Notes under the pieces: model-generated | Seen by the model: the letters and a program-made list of their open reading frames with translations, nothing else | What the model was told of the DNA's origin: nothing | Database searches by the model: none | Source of the DNA: an uncultured Desulfobulbaceae bacterium | GTDB lineage: Bacteria; Desulfobacterota; Desulfobulbia; Desulfobulbales; BM004 | Assembly: GCA_947258675.1 (NCBI GenBank) | Contig: CAMYJP010000233.1 | Span: 1 to 5,530 of the forward strand | Length of the DNA: 5,530 nt | Reading direction: 5' to 3' | Shown: positions 5,154 through 5,530 of the stretch, piece by piece | How the letters are laid out: the number at the start of each line of letters is the position of its first letter | Position numbering within the stretch: the stretch's first letter is position 1 | Program-made: the position numbers and the translations under genes

Positions 5154-5530
5154 CCTGCCCCGCTCGTTATGGGCTGGATTGCTTGTCTATTTTTGAGAAT
5201 ATTTCGGTAAGCAACCCCCGCCTCAGTCGGGACTTCACATCTTTTCTTAGAGACTATAAGGAGTTCAACGGGCGTACTAATAAACCTAAAACGGGGTTGG
5301 GCGCACAGCCAATCCCTGTTTTAATTTGGACTAAAGTAGTATTTAGACCACTTTTTTCAAGAAACGCAATAAATCAACACCGTTCCCATTCCCATTAATT
5401 CTTTTTTTTGTTGACATTTATAGATATTTATTTTTTAAAGAAATAGTCGTTACCATTATCATATAAGAAATCTAAATTCCCACATTTTGGCAACCTGTTG
5501 GGATGATAGCCATGTGTCAGAAACCTGAAT
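5154..5530. other. Right-end stretch without a convincing gene
   Basis: A + strand frame is open across 5087-5398, but it starts inside the repeat cluster and has no ribosome site, so I do not call it. The stretch contains the hairpin at 5288-5322 and a second CGGGCGTACTA at 5269-5279. A TTGACA at 5411-5416 is followed only by a weak TTTAAA at 5434-5439, so no promoter is called. The last 60 bases contain short inverted pieces (CACAT/ATGTG) but nothing I can assign. Confidence 0.35.
5288..5322. terminator. Long hairpin with A and T flanks, possible bidirectional terminator
   Basis: GGGGTTGG (5293-5300) pairs with CCAATCCC (5309-5316) with one G-T wobble, around loop GCGCACAG. Outside it AAAAC (complete from 5288) pairs with GTTTT (5318-5322), apart from a small bulge or mismatch. 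The A-rich left flank and T-rich right flank would allow termination from either side. Confidence 0.6.

Noticed and set aside
5087..5398. A 103-codon + strand frame containing PEPVEG
   Set aside because: It starts inside palindromic repeat DNA, its PEPVEG phrase is the mistranslated REP-like repeat, it spans a strong terminator-like hairpin, and it has no ribosome site.
5411..5439. Sigma-70 type promoter with TTGACA
   Set aside because: The -10 position holds only a weak TTTAAA in very AT-rich DNA, and no gene follows inside the window.

Overview
The window looks like an AT-rich accessory region of a Gram-negative, probably proteobacterial, genome. The evidence is a multi-pass membrane protein with Shine-Dalgarno starts, C-terminal remnants of a Y1/REP-associated transposase of a type common in proteobacteria, and a palindromic intergenic repeat with the core CCTGAGCCTGTCGAAGG. 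I cannot name the species.

Layout. Bases 1-310 hold a 5'-truncated transposase C-terminus (98-262, + strand) that runs into three tandem TGACCCCTATCTTT units. The dominant gene (413-3082, - strand) encodes an 889-residue membrane protein with about five transmembrane segments and a long pentapeptide-repeat region. That region is built as four blocks, each followed by a related helical spacer. Upstream of it on the same strand are a small secreted cysteine-containing protein (3281-3526), a probably broken small membrane protein (3613-3720), and a weakly supported 116-codon frame (3955-4305). A second copy of the transposase C-terminus (4300-4455, + strand) lies in direct orientation to the first. 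Both copies start to match at the same codon and are about 87% identical by hand alignment. All gene candidates between the two remnants point the same way, on the - strand.

The right part (4456-5530) has no convincing gene. It carries the 3' half of a tRNA-Arg(UCG) sequence, from the anticodon loop through a mutated CCA end (4963-5007), followed at once by a rho-independent terminator (5019-5048). This is what the displaced 3' end of a tRNA gene looks like after an island has integrated there, so the left part of the window may be the distal end of an integrated element. Beyond it are a tRNA T-arm-like fragment, two palindromic repeats, and a strong hairpin that could terminate transcription from both sides.

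The genes cannot be tied into one pathway from sequence alone. The two best-supported products, a membrane-anchored beta-helix protein and a small exported disulfide-type protein, would both act at the cell envelope, but a functional link is only a guess. I do not see a complete new system here. The most notable things are the modular architecture and predicted topology of the pentapeptide protein, the paired transposase remnants, and the tRNA-Arg attachment scar.
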